DNA of 64,000 nt from Megachile rotundata (GCF_050947335.1 NW_027474135.1:1-64000), one strand, 5' to 3'; numbered from the stretch's first letter, positions 16,530 through 33,420 are shown. The notes: generated by a model from the sequence alone, not told the origin. Numbers and translations are program-made.

Positions 16530-16855
16530 ACAATTACTGTAGTTATTACTCTTATTATTACCAATCTAACTCATATTATTAGCCATATTATGCATATATG
16601 ATCGATAGAACGAGAATTACTATATTCACTACTCTTAGTGTTATCAATCTAACTCATATTATTAGCCATATTATGGTTATATTATCGATAGAACGACAAT
16701 TACTGTAGTTATTACTCTTATTATTATCAATCTAACTCATATTATTAGCCATATTATGCATATATGATCGATAGAACGAGAATTACTATATTCACTACTC
16801 TTAGTGTTATCAATCTAACTCATATTATTAGCCATATTATGGTTATATTATCGAT
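16530..16855. repeat. Local two-monomer tandem duplication
   Basis: The monomers carrying CTGTAGTTATT and then TATTCACTACTCTTAGTG occur twice in a row. GTAG is at 16539 and again at 16705, 166 bp (two monomers) apart. Elsewhere this pair occurs once per cycle of subtypes. Confidence 0.75.
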
Positions 16856-18205
16856 AGAACGACAATTACTATACTTATTACTGTTATTATTATCAATCTA
16901 ACTCATATTATTAGCCATATTATGCTTAAATGATCGATAGATCTACAATTACTATACTCATTACTCTTATTATTATCAATCTAACTCATATTATTAGCCA
17001 TATTATGCTTATATGATCGATAGAACGAGAATTACTAGACTCACTACTCTTAGTATTATCAATCTAACTCATATTATTAGCCATATTATGCTTATATGAT
17101 CGATAGAACGACAATTACTATACTTATTACTCTTATTATTATCAATCTAACTCATATTATTAGCCATATTATGCTTATATGATCGATAGAACGAGAACTA
17201 CTATACTCACTACTCTTAGTATTATCAATCAAACTCATATTATTAGCCATATTATGCTTATATTATCGATAGAACGACAATTACTATACTTATTACTGTT
17301 ATTATTATCAATCTGACTCATATTATTACCCATATTATGCGTAAATGATCGATAGAACGACAATTACTATACTTATTACTGTTATTATTATCAATCTAAC
17401 TCATATTATTAGCCATATTATGCTTAAATGATCGATAGATCTACAATTACTATACTCATTACTCTTATTATTATCAATCTAACTCATATTATTAGCCATA
17501 TTATGCTTATATGATCGATAGAACGAGAATTACTATACTCACTACTCTTAGTATTATCAATCTAACTCATATTATTAGCCATATTATGCTTATATGATCG
17601 ATAGAACGACAATTACTATACTTATTACTCTTAGTATTATCAATCTAACTCATATTATTAGCCATATTATGCTTATATTATCGATAGAACGACAATTACT
17701 ATACTTATTACTCTTATTATTATCAATCTGACTCATATTATTACCCATATTATGCTTAAATGATCGATAGAATGACAATTACTATACTTATTACTCTTAT
17801 TATTATCAATCTAACTCATATTATTAGCCATATTATGCTTATATGATCGATAGAACGACAAATACTATACTTATTACTCTTATTATTATCAATCTAACTC
17901 ATATTATTAGCCATATTATGCTTATATGATCGATAGAACGAGAATTACTATACTCACTGCTCTTAGTATTATCAATCTAACTCATATTATTAGGCATATT
18001 ATGATTATATTATCGATAGAACGACAATTACTATACTTATTACTGTTATTATTATCAATCTAACTCATATTATTAGCCATATTATGCTTAAATGATCGAT
18101 AGATCTACAATTACTATACTCATTACTCTTATTATTATCAATCTAACTCGTATTATTAGCCATATTATGCTTACATGATCGATAGAACGACAAATACTAT
18201 ACTTA
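16690..18205. repeat. Satellite block repeated at +3901 bp (47 monomers)
   Basis: This block recurs at about 20590-22105. Shared rare marks are GCGTAAATG (C at 17340 and 21241) and the CTCACTGCTC variant (G at 17959 and 21860), each spaced exactly 3901 bp. The two copies diverge after GCTTACATG, where one continues ACTTATTACTC and the other ACTTACTACTC. The repeat is nested in the larger 6311-bp duplication. Confidence 0.75.
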
Positions 18206-21200
18206 TTACTCTTATTATTATCAATCTAACTCATATTATTAGCCATATTATGCTTATATGATCAATAGAACGACAATTACTATACTTATTACTCTTAGTA
18301 TTATCAATCTAACTCATATTATTAGCCATATTATGCTTATATTATCGATAGAACGACAATTACTATACTTATTACTCTTATTATTATCAATCTAACTCAT
18401 ATCATTAGCCATATTATGCTTATATGATCGATAGAACGAGAACTACTATACTCACTACTCTTAGTATTATCAATCTAACTCTTATTATTAGCCATATTAT
18501 GCTTATATTATCGATAGAACGACAATTACTATACTTATTACTGTTATTATTATCAATCTGACTCATATTATTACCCATATTATGCTTATATTATCGATAG
18601 AACGACAATTACTATACTTATTACTGTTATTATTATCAATCTGACTCATATTATTACCCATATTATGCTTAAATGATCGATAGAACGACAATTACTATAC
18701 TTATTACTCTTATTATTATCAATCTAACTCATATTATTAGCCATATTATGCTTATATGATCGATAGAACGACAAATACTATACTTACTACTCTTATTATT
18801 ATCAATCTAACTCATATTATTAACCATATTATGCAGATATGATCGATAGAACTACAATTACTATACTCATTACTCTTATTATTATCAATCTAACTCATAT
18901 TATTAGCCATATTATGCTTAAATGATCGATAGAACTACAATTACTATACTCATTACTCTTATTATTATCAGTCTAACTCATATTATTAGCCATATTATGC
19001 TTATATGATCGATAGAATGAGAATTACTATACTCACTACTCTTAGTATTATCACTCTAACTCATATTATTAGCCTTATTATGCTTATATGATCGATAGAA
19101 CGACAATTACTGTAGTTATTACTCTTATTATTATCAATCTAACTCATATTATTAGCCATATTATGCATATATGATCGATAGAACGAGAATTACTATACTC
19201 ACTACTCTTAGTATTATCAATCTAACTCATATTATTAGCCATATTATGCTTATATTATCGATAGAACGACAATTACTATACTTATTACTCTTATTATTAT
19301 CAATCTAACTCATATTATTAGGCATATTATGATTATATTATCGATAGAACGACAATTACTATACTTATTACTGTTATTATTATCAATCTAACTCATATTA
19401 TTAGCCATATTATGCATATATGATCGATAGAACGAGAATTACTATATTCACTACTCTTAGTATTATCAATCTAACTCATATTATTAGCCATATTATGGTT
19501 ATATTATCGATAGAACGACAATTACTATACTTATTACTGTTATTATTATCAATCTAACTCATATTATTAGCAATATTATGCTTAAATGATCGATAGATCT
19601 ACAATTACTATACTCATTACTCTTATTATTATCAATCTAACTCGTATTATTAGCCATATTATGCTTACATGATCGATAGAACGACAAATACTATACTCAC
19701 TACTCTTAGTATTATCAATCTAACTCATATTATTAGCCATATTATGCTTAAATGATCGATAGAACGACAATTACTATACTTATTACTCTTATTACTATCA
19801 ATCTAACTTATATTATTAGCCATATTATGCTTATATGATCGATAGAACGACAAATACTATACTTACTACTCTTATTATTATCAATCTAACTCATATTATT
19901 AAACATATTATGCAGATATGATCGATAGAACTACAATTACTATACTCATTACTCTTATTATTATCAATCTAACTCATATTATTAGCCATATTATGCTTAA
20001 ATGATCGATAGAACTACAATTACTATACTCATTACTCTTATTATTATCAATCTAACTCATATTATTAGCCATATTATGCTTATATGATCGATAGAATGAG
20101 AATTACTATACTCACTACTCTTAGTATTATCACTCTAACTCATATTATTAGCCTTATTATGCTTATATGATCGATAGAACGACAATTACTGTAGTTATTA
20201 CTCTTATTATTACCAATCTAACTCATATTATTAGCCATATTATGCATATATGATCGATAGAACGAGAATTACTATATTCACTACTCTTAGTGTTATCAAT
20301 CTAACTCATATTATTAGCCATATTATGGTTATATTATCGATAGAACGACAATTACTATACTTATTACTGTTATTATTATCAATCTGACTCATATTATTAC
20401 CCATATTATGCTTAAATGATCGATAGAACGACAATTACTATACTTATTACTCTTATTATTATCAATCTAACTCATATTATTAGCCATATTATGCTTATAT
20501 GATCGATAGAACGACAAATACTATACTTACTACTCTTATTATTATCAATCTAACTCATATTATTAACCATATTATGCTTATATGATCGATAGAACGACAA
20601 TTACTGTAGTTATTACTCTTATTATTATCAATCTAACTCATATTATTAGCCATATTATGCATATATGATCGATAGAACGAGAATTACTATATTCACTACT
20701 CTTAGTGTTATCAATCTAACTCATATTATTAGCCATATTATGGTTATATTATCGATAGAACGACAATTACTATACTTATTACTGTTATTATTATCAATCT
20801 AACTCATATTATTAGCCATATTATGCTTAAATGATCGATAGATCTACAATTACTATACTCATTACTCTTATTATTATCAATCTAACTCATATTATTAGCC
20901 ATATTATGCTTATATGATCGATAGAACGAGAATTACTAGACTCACTACTCTTAGTATTATCAATCTAACTCATATTATTAGCCATATTATGCTTATATGA
21001 TCGATAGAACGACAATTACTATACTTATTACTCTTATTATTATCAATCTAACTCATATTATTAGCCATATTATGCTTATATGATCGATAGAACGAGAACT
21101 ACTATACTCACTACTCTTAGTATTATCAATCAAACTCATATTATTAGCCATATTATGCTTATATTATCGATAGAACGACAATTACTATACTTATTACTGT

Positions 21201-22780
21201 TATTATTATCAATCTGACTCATATTATTACCCATATTATGCGTAAATGATCGATAGAACGACAATTACTATACTTATTACTGTTATTATTATCAATCTAA
21301 CTCATATTATTAGCCATATTATGCTTAAATGATCGATAGATCTACAATTACTATACTCATTACTCTTATTATTATCAATCTAACTCATATTATTAGCCAT
21401 ATTATGCTTATATGATCGATAGAACGAGAATTACTATACTCACTACTCTTAGTATTATCAATCTAACTCATATTATTAGCCATATTATGCTTATATGATC
21501 GATAGAACGACAATTACTATACTTATTACTCTTAGTATTATCAATCTAACTCATATTATTAGCCATATTATGCTTATATTATCGATAGAACGACAATTAC
21601 TATACTTATTACTCTTATTATTATCAATCTGACTCATATTATTACCCATATTATGCTTAAATGATCGATAGAATGACAATTACTATACTTATTACTCTTA
21701 TTATTATCAATCTAACTCATATTATTAGCCATATTATGCTTATATGATCGATAGAACGACAAATACTATACTTATTACTCTTATTATTATCAATCTAACT
21801 CATATTATTAGCCATATTATGCTTATATGATCGATAGAACGAGAATTACTATACTCACTGCTCTTAGTATTATCAATCTAACTCATATTATTAGGCATAT
21901 TATGATTATATTATCGATAGAACGACAATTACTATACTTATTACTGTTATTATTATCAATCTAACTCATATTATTAGCCATATTATGCTTAAATGATCGA
22001 TAGATCTACAATTACTATACTCATTACTCTTATTATTATCAATCTAACTCGTATTATTAGCCATATTATGCTTACATGATCGATAGAACGACAAATACTA
22101 TACTTACTACTCTTATTATTATCAATCTCACTCATATTATTAACCATATTATGCTTATATGATCGATAGAACGACAATTACTGTAGTTATTACTCTTATT
22201 ATTATCAATCTAACTCATATTATTAGCCATATTATGCATATATGATCGATAGAACGAGAATTACTATATTCACTACTCTTAGTGTTATCAATCTAACTCA
22301 TATTATTAGCCATATTATGGTTATATTATCGATAGAACGACAATTACTATACTTATTACTGTTATTATTATCAATCTAACTCATATTATTAGCCATATTA
22401 TGCTTAAATGATCGATAGATCTACAATTACTATACTCATTACTCTTATTATTATCAATCTAACTCATATTATTAGCCATATTATGCTTATATGATCGATA
22501 GAACGAGAATTACTAGACTCACTACTCTTAGTATTATCAATCTAACTCATATTATTAGCCATATTATGCTTATATGATCGATAGAACGACAATTACTATA
22601 CTTATTACTCTTATTATTATCAATCTAACTCATATTATTAGCCATATTATGCTTATATGATCGATAGAACGAGAACTACTATACTCACTACTCTTAGTAT
22701 TATCAATCAAACTCATATTATTAGCCATATTATGCTTATATTATCGATAGAACGACAATTACTATACTTATTACTCTTAT
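17240..22780. repeat. Large satellite duplication, copy 1 (about 5.5 kb)
   Basis: This block of about 67 monomers repeats at 23551-29090 with a constant offset of 6311 bp, which is 76 monomers plus the 3-bp insertion at 24071. Paired marks include GATCAATAG (18261 and 24572), GCGTAAATG (21241 and 27552), CTCACTGCTC (21860 and 28171) and the ACTATCAATCTAACTTAT unit (19792 and 26103). The left limit is where AATCAAACTC faces AATCTAACTC; the right limit is where CTCTTATT faces CTGTTATT. Being in register with the monomer, it fits unequal exchange. Confidence 0.8.
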
Positions 22781-23550
22781 TATTATCAATCTAACTCATA
22801 TTATTAGCCATATTATGCTTATATGATCGATAGAACGAGAACTACTATACTCACTACTCTTAGTATTATCAATCTAACTCATATTATTAGCCATATTATG
22901 CTTATATTATCGATAGAACGACAATTACTATACTTATTACTGTTATTATTATCAATCTGACTCATATTATTACCCATATTATGCTTAAATGATCGATAGA
23001 ACGACAATTACTATACTTATTACTCTTATTATTATCAATCTAACTCATATTATTAGCCATATTATGCTTATATGATCGATAGAACGACAAATACTATACT
23101 TACTACTCTTATTATTATCAATCTAACTCATATTATTAACCATATTATGCTTATATGATCGATAGAACGACAATTACTGTAGTTATTACTCTTATTATTA
23201 TCAATCTAACTCATATTATTAGCCATATTATGCATATATGATCGATAGAACGAGAATTACTATATTCACTACTCTTAGTGTTATCAATCTAACTCATATT
23301 ATTAGCCATATTATGGTTATATTATCGATAGAACGACAATTACTATACTTATTACTGTTATTATTATCAATCTAACTCATATTATTAGCCATATTATGCT
23401 TAAATGATCGATAGATCTACAATTACTATACTCATTACTCTTATTATTATCAATCTAACTCATATTATTAGCCATATTATGCTTATATGATCGATAGAAC
23501 GAGAATTACTAGACTCACTACTCTTAGTATTATCAATCTAACTCATATTA

Positions 23551-26500
23551 TTAGCCATATTATGCTTATATTATCGATAGAACGACAATTACTATACTTA
23601 TTACTGTTATTATTATCAATCTGACTCATATTATTACCCATATTATGCGTAAATGATCGATAGAACGACAATTACTATACTTATTACTGTTATTATTATC
23701 AATCTAACTCATATTATTAGCCATATTATGCTTAAATGATCGATAGATCTACAATTACTATACTCATTACTCTTATTATTATCAATCTAACTCATATTAT
23801 TAGCCATATTATGCTTATATGATCGATAGAACGAGAATTACTATACTCACTACTCTTAGTATTATCAATCTAACTCATATTATTAGCCATATTATGCTTA
23901 TATGATCGATAGAACGACAATTACTATACTTATTACTCTTAGTATTATCAATCTAACTCATATTATTAGCCATATTATGCTTATATTATCGATAGAACGA
24001 CAATTACTATACTTATTACTCTTATTATTATCAATCTGACTCATATTATTACCCATATTATGCTTAAATGATTTCGATTAGAATGACAATTACTATACTT
24101 ATTACTCTTATTATTATCAATCTAACTCATATTATTAGCCATATTATGCTTATATGATCGATAGAACGACAAATACTATACTTATTACTCTTATTATTAT
24201 CAATCTAACTCATATTATTAGCCATATTATGCTTATATGATCGATAGAACGAGAATTACTATACTCACTGCTCTTAGTATTATCAATCTAACTCATATTA
24301 TTAGGCATATTATGATTATATTATCGATAGAACGACAATTACTATACTTATTACTGTTATTATTATCAATCTAACTCATATTATTAGCCATATTATGCTT
24401 AAATGATCGATAGATCTACAATTACTATACTCATTACTCTTATTATTATCAATCTAACTCGTATTATTAGCCATATTATGCTTACATGATCGATAGAACG
24501 ACAAATACTATACTTATTACTCTTATTATTATCAATCTAACTCATATTATTAGCCATATTATGCTGATATGATCAATAGAACGACAATTACTATACTTAT
24601 TACTCTTAGTATTATCAATCTAACTCATATTATTAGCCATATTATGCTTATATTATCGATAGAACGACAATTACTATACTTATTACTCTTATTATTATCA
24701 ATCTAACTCATATCATTAGCCATATTATGCTTATATGATCGATAGAACGAGAACTACTATACTCACTACTCTTAGTATTATCAATCTAACTCTTATTATT
24801 AGCCATATTATGCTTATATTATCGATAGAACGACAATTACTATACTTATTACTGTTATTATTATCAATCTGACTCATATTATTACCCATATTATGCTTAT
24901 ATTATCGATAGAACGACAATTACTATACTTATTACTGTTATTATTATCAATCTGACTCATATTATTACCCATATTATGCTTAAATGATCGATAGAACGAC
25001 AATTACTATACTTATTACTCTTATTATTATCAATCTAACTCATATTATTAGCCATATTATGCTTATATGATCGATAGAACGACAAATACTATACTTACTA
25101 CTCTTATTATTATCAATCTAACTCATATTATTAACCATATTATGCAGATATGATCGATAGAACTACAATTACTATACTCATTACTCTTATTATTATCAAT
25201 CTAACTCATATTATTAGCCATATTATGCTTAAATGATCGATAGAACTACAATTACTATACTCATTACTCTTATTATTATCAGTCTAACTCATATTATTAG
25301 CCATATTATGCTTATATGATCGATAGAATGAGAATTACTATACTCACTACTCTTAGTATTATCACTCTAACTCATATTATTAGCCTTATTATGCTTATAT
25401 GATCGATAGAACGACAATTACTGTAGTTATTACTCTTATTATTATCAATCTAACTCATATTATTAGCCATATTATGCATATATGATCGATAGAACGAGAA
25501 TTACTATACTCACTACTCTTAGTATTATCAATCTAACTCATATTATTAGCCATATTATGCTTATATTATCGATAGAACGACAATTACTATACTTATTACT
25601 CTTATTATTATCAATCTAACTCATATTATTAGGCATATTATGATTATATTATCGATAGAACGACAATTACTATACTTATTACTGTTATTATTATCAATCT
25701 AACTCATATTATTAGCCATATTATGCATATATGATCGATAGAACGAGAATTACTATATTCACTACTCTTAGTATTATCAATCTAACTCATATTATTAGCC
25801 ATATTATGGTTATATTATCGATAGAACGACAATTACTATACTTATTACTGTTATTATTATCAATCTAACTCATATTATTAGCAATATTATGCTTAAATGA
25901 TCGATAGATCTACAATTACTATACTCATTACTCTTATTATTATCAATCTAACTCGTATTATTAGCCATATTATGCTTACATGATCGATAGAACGACAAAT
26001 ACTATACTCACTACTCTTAGTATTATCAATCTAACTCATATTATTAGCCATATTATGCTTAAATGATCGATAGAACGACAATTACTATACTTATTACTCT
26101 TATTACTATCAATCTAACTTATATTATTAGCCATATTATGCTTATATGATCGATAGAACGACAAATACTATACTTACTACTCTTATTATTATCAATCTAA
26201 CTCATATTATTAAACATATTATGCAGATATGATCGATAGAACTACAATTACTATACTCATTACTCTTATTATTATCAATCTAACTCATATTATTAGCCAT
26301 ATTATGCTTAAATGATCGATAGAACTACAATTACTATACTCATTACTCTTATTATTATCAATCTAACTCATATTATTAGCCATATTATGCTTATATGATC
26401 GATAGAATGAGAATTACTATACTCACTACTCTTAGTATTATCACTCTAACTCATATTATTAGCCTTATTATGCTTATATGATCGATAGAACGACAATTAC

Positions 26501-29090
26501 TGTAGTTATTACTCTTATTATTACCAATCTAACTCATATTATTAGCCATATTATGCATATATGATCGATAGAACGAGAATTACTATATTCACTACTCTTA
26601 GTGTTATCAATCTAACTCATATTATTAGCCATATTATGGTTATATTATCGATAGAACGACAATTACTATACTTATTACTGTTATTATTATCAATCTGACT
26701 CATATTATTACCCATATTATGCTTAAATGATCGATAGAACGACAATTACTATACTTATTACTCTTATTATTATCAATCTAACTCATATTATTAGCCATAT
26801 TATGCTTATATGATCGATAGAACGACAAATACTATACTTACTACTCTTATTATTATCAATCTAACTCATATTATTAACCATATTATGCTTATATGATCGA
26901 TAGAACGACAATTACTGTAGTTATTACTCTTATTATTATCAATCTAACTCATATTATTAGCCATATTATGCATATATGATCGATAGAACGAGAATTACTA
27001 TATTCACTACTCTTAGTGTTATCAATCTAACTCATATTATTAGCCATATTATGGTTATATTATCGATAGAACGACAATTACTATACTTATTACTGTTATT
27101 ATTATCAATCTAACTCATATTATTAGCCATATTATGCTTAAATGATCGATAGATCTACAATTACTATACTCATTACTCTTATTATTATCAATCTAACTCA
27201 TATTATTAGCCATATTATGCTTATATGATCGATAGAACGAGAATTACTAGACTCACTACTCTTAGTATTATCAATCTAACTCATATTATTAGCCATATTA
27301 TGCTTATATGATCGATAGAACGACAATTACTATACTTATTACTCTTATTATTATCAATCTAACTCATATTATTAGCCATATTATGCTTATATGATCGATA
27401 GAACGAGAACTACTATACTCACTACTCTTAGTATTATCAATCAAACTCATATTATTAGCCATATTATGCTTATATTATCGATAGAACGACAATTACTATA
27501 CTTATTACTGTTATTATTATCAATCTGACTCATATTATTACCCATATTATGCGTAAATGATCGATAGAACGACAATTACTATACTTATTACTGTTATTAT
27601 TATCAATCTAACTCATATTATTAGCCATATTATGCTTAAATGATCGATAGATCTACAATTACTATACTCATTACTCTTATTATTATCAATCTAACTCATA
27701 TTATTAGCCATATTATGCTTATATGATCGATAGAACGAGAATTACTATACTCACTACTCTTAGTATTATCAATCTAACTCATATTATTAGCCATATTATG
27801 CTTATATGATCGATAGAACGACAATTACTATACTTATTACTCTTAGTATTATCAATCTAACTCATATTATTAGCCATATTATGCTTATATTATCGATAGA
27901 ACGACAATTACTATACTTATTACTCTTATTATTATCAATCTGACTCATATTATTACCCATATTATGCTTAAATGATCGATAGAATGACAATTACTATACT
28001 TATTACTCTTATTATTATCAATCTAACTCATATTATTAGCCATATTATGCTTATATGATCGATAGAACGACAAATACTATACTTATTACTCTTATTATTA
28101 TCAATCTAACTCATATTATTAGCCATATTATGCTTATATGATCGATAGAACGAGAATTACTATACTCACTGCTCTTAGTATTATCAATCTAACTCATATT
28201 ATTAGGCATATTATGATTATATTATCGATAGAACGACAATTACTATACTTATTACTGTTATTATTATCAATCTAACTCATATTATTAGCCATATTATGCT
28301 TAAATGATCGATAGATCTACAATTACTATACTCATTACTCTTATTATTATCAATCTAACTCGTATTATTAGCCATATTATGCTTACATGATCGATAGAAC
28401 GACAAATACTATACTTACTACTCTTATTATTATCAATCTAACTCATATTATTAACCATATTATGCTTATATGATCGATAGAACGACAATTACTGTAGTTA
28501 TTACTCTTATTATTATCAATCTAACTCATATTATTAGCCATATTATGCATATATGATCGATAGAACGAGAATTACTATATTCACTACTCTTAGTGTTATC
28601 AATCTAACTCATATTATTAGCCATATTATGGTTATATTATCGATAGAACGACAATTACTATACTTATTACTGTTATTATTATCAATCTAACTCATATTAT
28701 TAGCCATATTATGCTTAAATGATCGATAGATCTACAATTACTATACTCATTACTCTTATTATTATCAATCTAACTCATATTATTAGCCATATTATGCTTA
28801 TATGATCGATAGAACGAGAATTACTAGACTCACTACTCTTAGTATTATCAATCTAACTCATATTATTAGCCATATTATGCTTATATGATCGATAGAACGA
28901 CAATTACTATACTTATTACTCTTATTATTATCAATCTAACTCATATTATTAGCCATATTATGCTTATATGATCGATAGAACGAGAACTACTATACTCACT
29001 ACTCTTAGTATTATCAATCAAACTCATATTATTAGCCATATTATGCTTATATTATCGATAGAACGACAATTACTATACTTATTACTGTTA
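23551..29090. repeat. Large satellite duplication, copy 2 (about 5.5 kb)
   Basis: This is the second copy of the block at 17240-22780, offset by 6311 bp. It differs by scattered single bases and by a private 3-bp insertion at 24071, where GATCGATAG reads GATTTCGATTAG. A spacer of about 770 bp separates the copies. The near-identity suggests a recent event, but a real identity value needs an alignment. Confidence 0.8.
24068..24083. repeat. Private 3-bp insertion in the conserved core
   Basis: The core reads GATTTCGATTAG instead of GATCGATAG. This is the only insertion in the 37 kb left of the transposon. The paired block at about 17761 has the normal core, so the change arose after that duplication or is a local sequence error. 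Confidence 0.85.
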
Positions 29091-30972
29091 TTATTATCAA
29101 TCTGACTCATATTATTACCCATATTATGCGTAAATGATCGATAGAACGACAATTACTATACTTATTACTGTTATTATTATCAATCTAACTCATATTATTA
29201 GCCATATTATGCTTAAATGATCGATAGATCTACAATTACTATACTCATTACTCTTATTATTATCAATCTAACTCATATTATTAGCCATATTATGCTTATA
29301 TGATCGATAGAACGAGAATTACTATACTCACTACTCTTAGTATTATCAATCTAACTCATATTATTAGCCATATTATGCTTATATGATCGATAGAACGACA
29401 ATTACTATACTTATTACTCTTAGTATTATCAATCTAACTCATATTATTAGCCATATTATGCTTATATGATCGATAGAACGACAAATACTATACTTACTAC
29501 TCTTATTATTATCAATCTAACTCATATTATTAACCATATTATGCAGATATGATCGATAGAACTACAATTACTATACTCATTACTCTTATTATTATCAATC
29601 TAACTCATATTATTAGCCATATTATGCTTAAATGATCGATAGAACTACAATTACTATACTCATTACTCTTATTATTATCAGTCTAACTCATATTATTAGC
29701 CATATTATGCTTATATGATCGATAGAATGAGAATTACTATACTCACTACTCTTAGTATTATCACTCTAACTCATATTATTAGCCTTATTATGCTTATATG
29801 ATCGATAGAACGACAATTACTGTAGTTATTACTCTTATTATTATCAATCTAACTCATATTATTAGCCATATTATGCATATATGATCGATAGAACGAGAAT
29901 TACTATACTCACTACTCTTAGTATTATCAATCTAACTCATATTATTAGCCATATTATGCTTATATTATCGATAGAACGACAATTACTATACTTATTACTC
30001 TTATTATTATCAATCTAACTCATATTATTAGGCATATTATGATTATATTATCGATAGAACGACAATTACTATACTTATTACTGTTATTATTATCAATCTA
30101 ACTCATATTATTAGCCATATTATGCTTAAATGATCGATAGAACGACAATTACTATACTTATTACTGTTATTATTATCAATCTAACTCATATTATTAGCCA
30201 TATTATGCTTAAATGATCGATAGATCTACAATTACTATACTTATTACTGTTATTATTATCAATCTGACTCATATTATTACCCATATTATGCTTAAATGAT
30301 CGATAGAACGACAATTACTATACTTATTACTCTTATTATTATCAATCTAACTTATATTATTAGCCATATTATGCATATATGATCGATAGAACGACAAATA
30401 CTATACTTACTACTCTTATTATTATCAATCTAACTCATATTATTAACCATATTATGCAGATATGATCGATAGAACTACAATTACTATACTCATTACTCTT
30501 ATTATTATCAATCTAACTCATATTATTAGCCATATTATGCTTAAATGATCGATAGAGCTACAATTACTATACTCATTACTCTTATTATTATCAATCTAAC
30601 TCATATTATTAGCCATATTATGCTTATATGATCGATAGAATGAGAATTACTATACTCACTACTCTTAGTATTATCACTCTAACTCATATTATTAGCCTTA
30701 TTATGCTTATATGATCGATAGAACGACAGTTACTGTAGTTATTACTCTTATTATTATCAATCTAACTCATATTATTAGCCATATTATGCATATATGATCG
30801 ATAGAACGAGAATTACTATATTCACTACTCTTAGTGTTATCAATCTAACTCATATTATTAGCCATATTATGGTTATATTATCGATAGAACGACAATTACT
30901 ATACTTATTACTGTTATTATTATCAATCTAACTCATATTATTAGCCATATTATGCTTAAATGATCGATAGAT

Positions 30973-33420
30973 CTACAATTACTATACTCATTACTCTTAT
31001 TATTATCAATCTAACTCATATTATTAGCCATATTATGCTTATATGATCGATAGAACGAGAATTACTATACTCACTACTCTTAGTATTATCAATCTAACTC
31101 ATATTATTAGCCATATTATGCTTATATGATCGATAGAACGACAATTACTATACTTATTACTCTTATTATTATCAATCTAACTCATATTATTAGCAATATT
31201 ATGCTTAAATGATCGATAGATCTACAATTACTATACTCATTACTCTTATTATTATCAATCTAACTCGTATTATTAGCCATATTATGCTTACATGATCGAT
31301 AGAACGACAAATACTATACTCACTACTCTTAGTATTATCAATCTAACTCATATTATTAGCCATATTATGCTTATATGATCGATAGAACGACAATTACTAT
31401 ACTTATTACTCTTAGTATTATCAATCTAACTCATATTATTAGCCATATTATGCTTATATTATCGATAGAACGACAGTTACTATACTTATTACTCTTATTA
31501 TTATCAATCTAACTCATATTATTAGCCATATTATGCTTATATGATCGATAGAACGAGAACTACTATACTCACTACTCTTAGTATTATCAATCTAACTCAT
31601 ATTATTAGCCATATTATGCTTATATTATCGATAGAACGACAATTACTATACTTATTACTGTTATTATTATCAATCTGACTCATACTATTACCCATATTAT
31701 GCTTAAATGATCGATAGAACGACAATTACTATACTTATTACTCTTATTATTATCAATCTAACTCATATTATTAGCCATATTATGCTTATATGATCGATAG
31801 AACGACAAATACTACACTTACTACTCTTATTATTATCAATCTAACTCATATTATTAGCCATATTATGCATATATGATCGATAGAACGAGAATTACTATAC
31901 TCACTACTCTTAGTATTATCCATCTAACTCATATTATTAGCCATATTATGCTTATATTATCGATAGAACGACAATTACTATACTTATTACTCTTATTATT
32001 ATCAATCTAACTCATATTATTAGGCATATTATGATTATATTATCGATAGAACGACAATTACTATACTTATTACTGTTATTATTATCAATCTAACTCATAT
32101 TATTAGCCATATTATGCATATATGATCGATAGAACGAGAATTACTATATTCACTACTCTTAGTATTATCAATCTAACTCATATTATTAGCCATATTATGG
32201 TTATATTATCGATAGAACGACAATTACTATACTTATTACTGTTATTATTATCAATCTAACTCATATTATTAGCAATATTATGCTTAAATGATCGATAGAT
32301 CTACAATTACTATACTTATTACTCTTATTATTATCAATCTAACTCGTATTATTAGCCATATTATGCTTACATGATCGATAGAACGACAAATACTATACTC
32401 ACTACTCTTAGTATTATCAATCTAACTCATATTATTAGCCATATTATGCTTATATGATCGATAGAACGACAATTACTATACTTATTACTCTTAGTATTAT
32501 CAATCTAACTCATATTATTAGCCATATTATGCTTATATTATCGATAGAACGACAGTTACTATACTTATTACTCTTATTATTATCAATCTAACTCATATTA
32601 TTAGCCATATTATGCTTATATGATCGATAGAACGAGAACTACTATACTCACTACTCTTAGTATTATCAATCTAACTCATATTATTAGCCATATTATGCTT
32701 ATATTATCGATAGAACGACAATTACTATACTTATTACTGTTATTATTATCAATCTGACTCATATTATTACCCATATTATGCTTAAATGATCGATAGAACG
32801 ACAATTACTATACTTATTACTCTTATTATTATCAATCTAACTCATATTATTAGCCATATTATGCTTATATGATCGATAGAACGACAAATACTATACTTAC
32901 TACTCTTATTATTATCAATCTAACTCATATTATTAACCATATTATGCAGATATGATCGATAGAACTACAATTACTATACTCATTACTCTTATTATTATCA
33001 ATCTAACTCATATTATTAGCCATATTATGCTTAAATGATCGATAGAACTACAATTACTATACTCATTACTCTTATTATTATCAGTCTAACTCATATTATT
33101 AGCCATATTATGCTTATATGATCGATAGAATGAGAATTACTATACTCACTACTCTTAGTATTATCACTCTAACTCATATTATTAGCTTTATTATGCTTAT
33201 ATGATCGATAGAACGACAATTACTGTAGTTATTACTCTTATTATTATCAATCTAACTCATATTATTAGCCATATTATGCATATATGATCGATAGAACGAG
33301 AATTACTATACTCACTACTCTTAGTATTATCAATCTAACTCATATTATTAGCCATATTATGCTTATATTATCGATAGAACGACAATTACTATACTTATTA
33401 CTCTTATTATTATCAATCTA
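30973..33420. repeat. Satellite duplication copy 1, holds the empty insertion site
   Basis: This block matches 35455-39180 at an offset of 4482 bp (54 monomers), or 5756 bp to the right of the transposon. Shared rare marks are CATACTATTACCC (31681 and 36163), TATTATCCATCTAAC (C at 31920 and 36402), AGCAATATTATG and GACAGTTACTATAC. The TA at 32453-32454 corresponds to the transposon target and is undisturbed here, within GCTTATATGATCGATAG. Confidence 0.8.

Noticed and set aside
21989..22177. 62-codon open frame on the minus strand
   Set aside because: It is satellite read through a chance gap between stops. The protein is made of translated repeat (runs of isoleucine and serine), and the 83-bp period shifts frame every unit.
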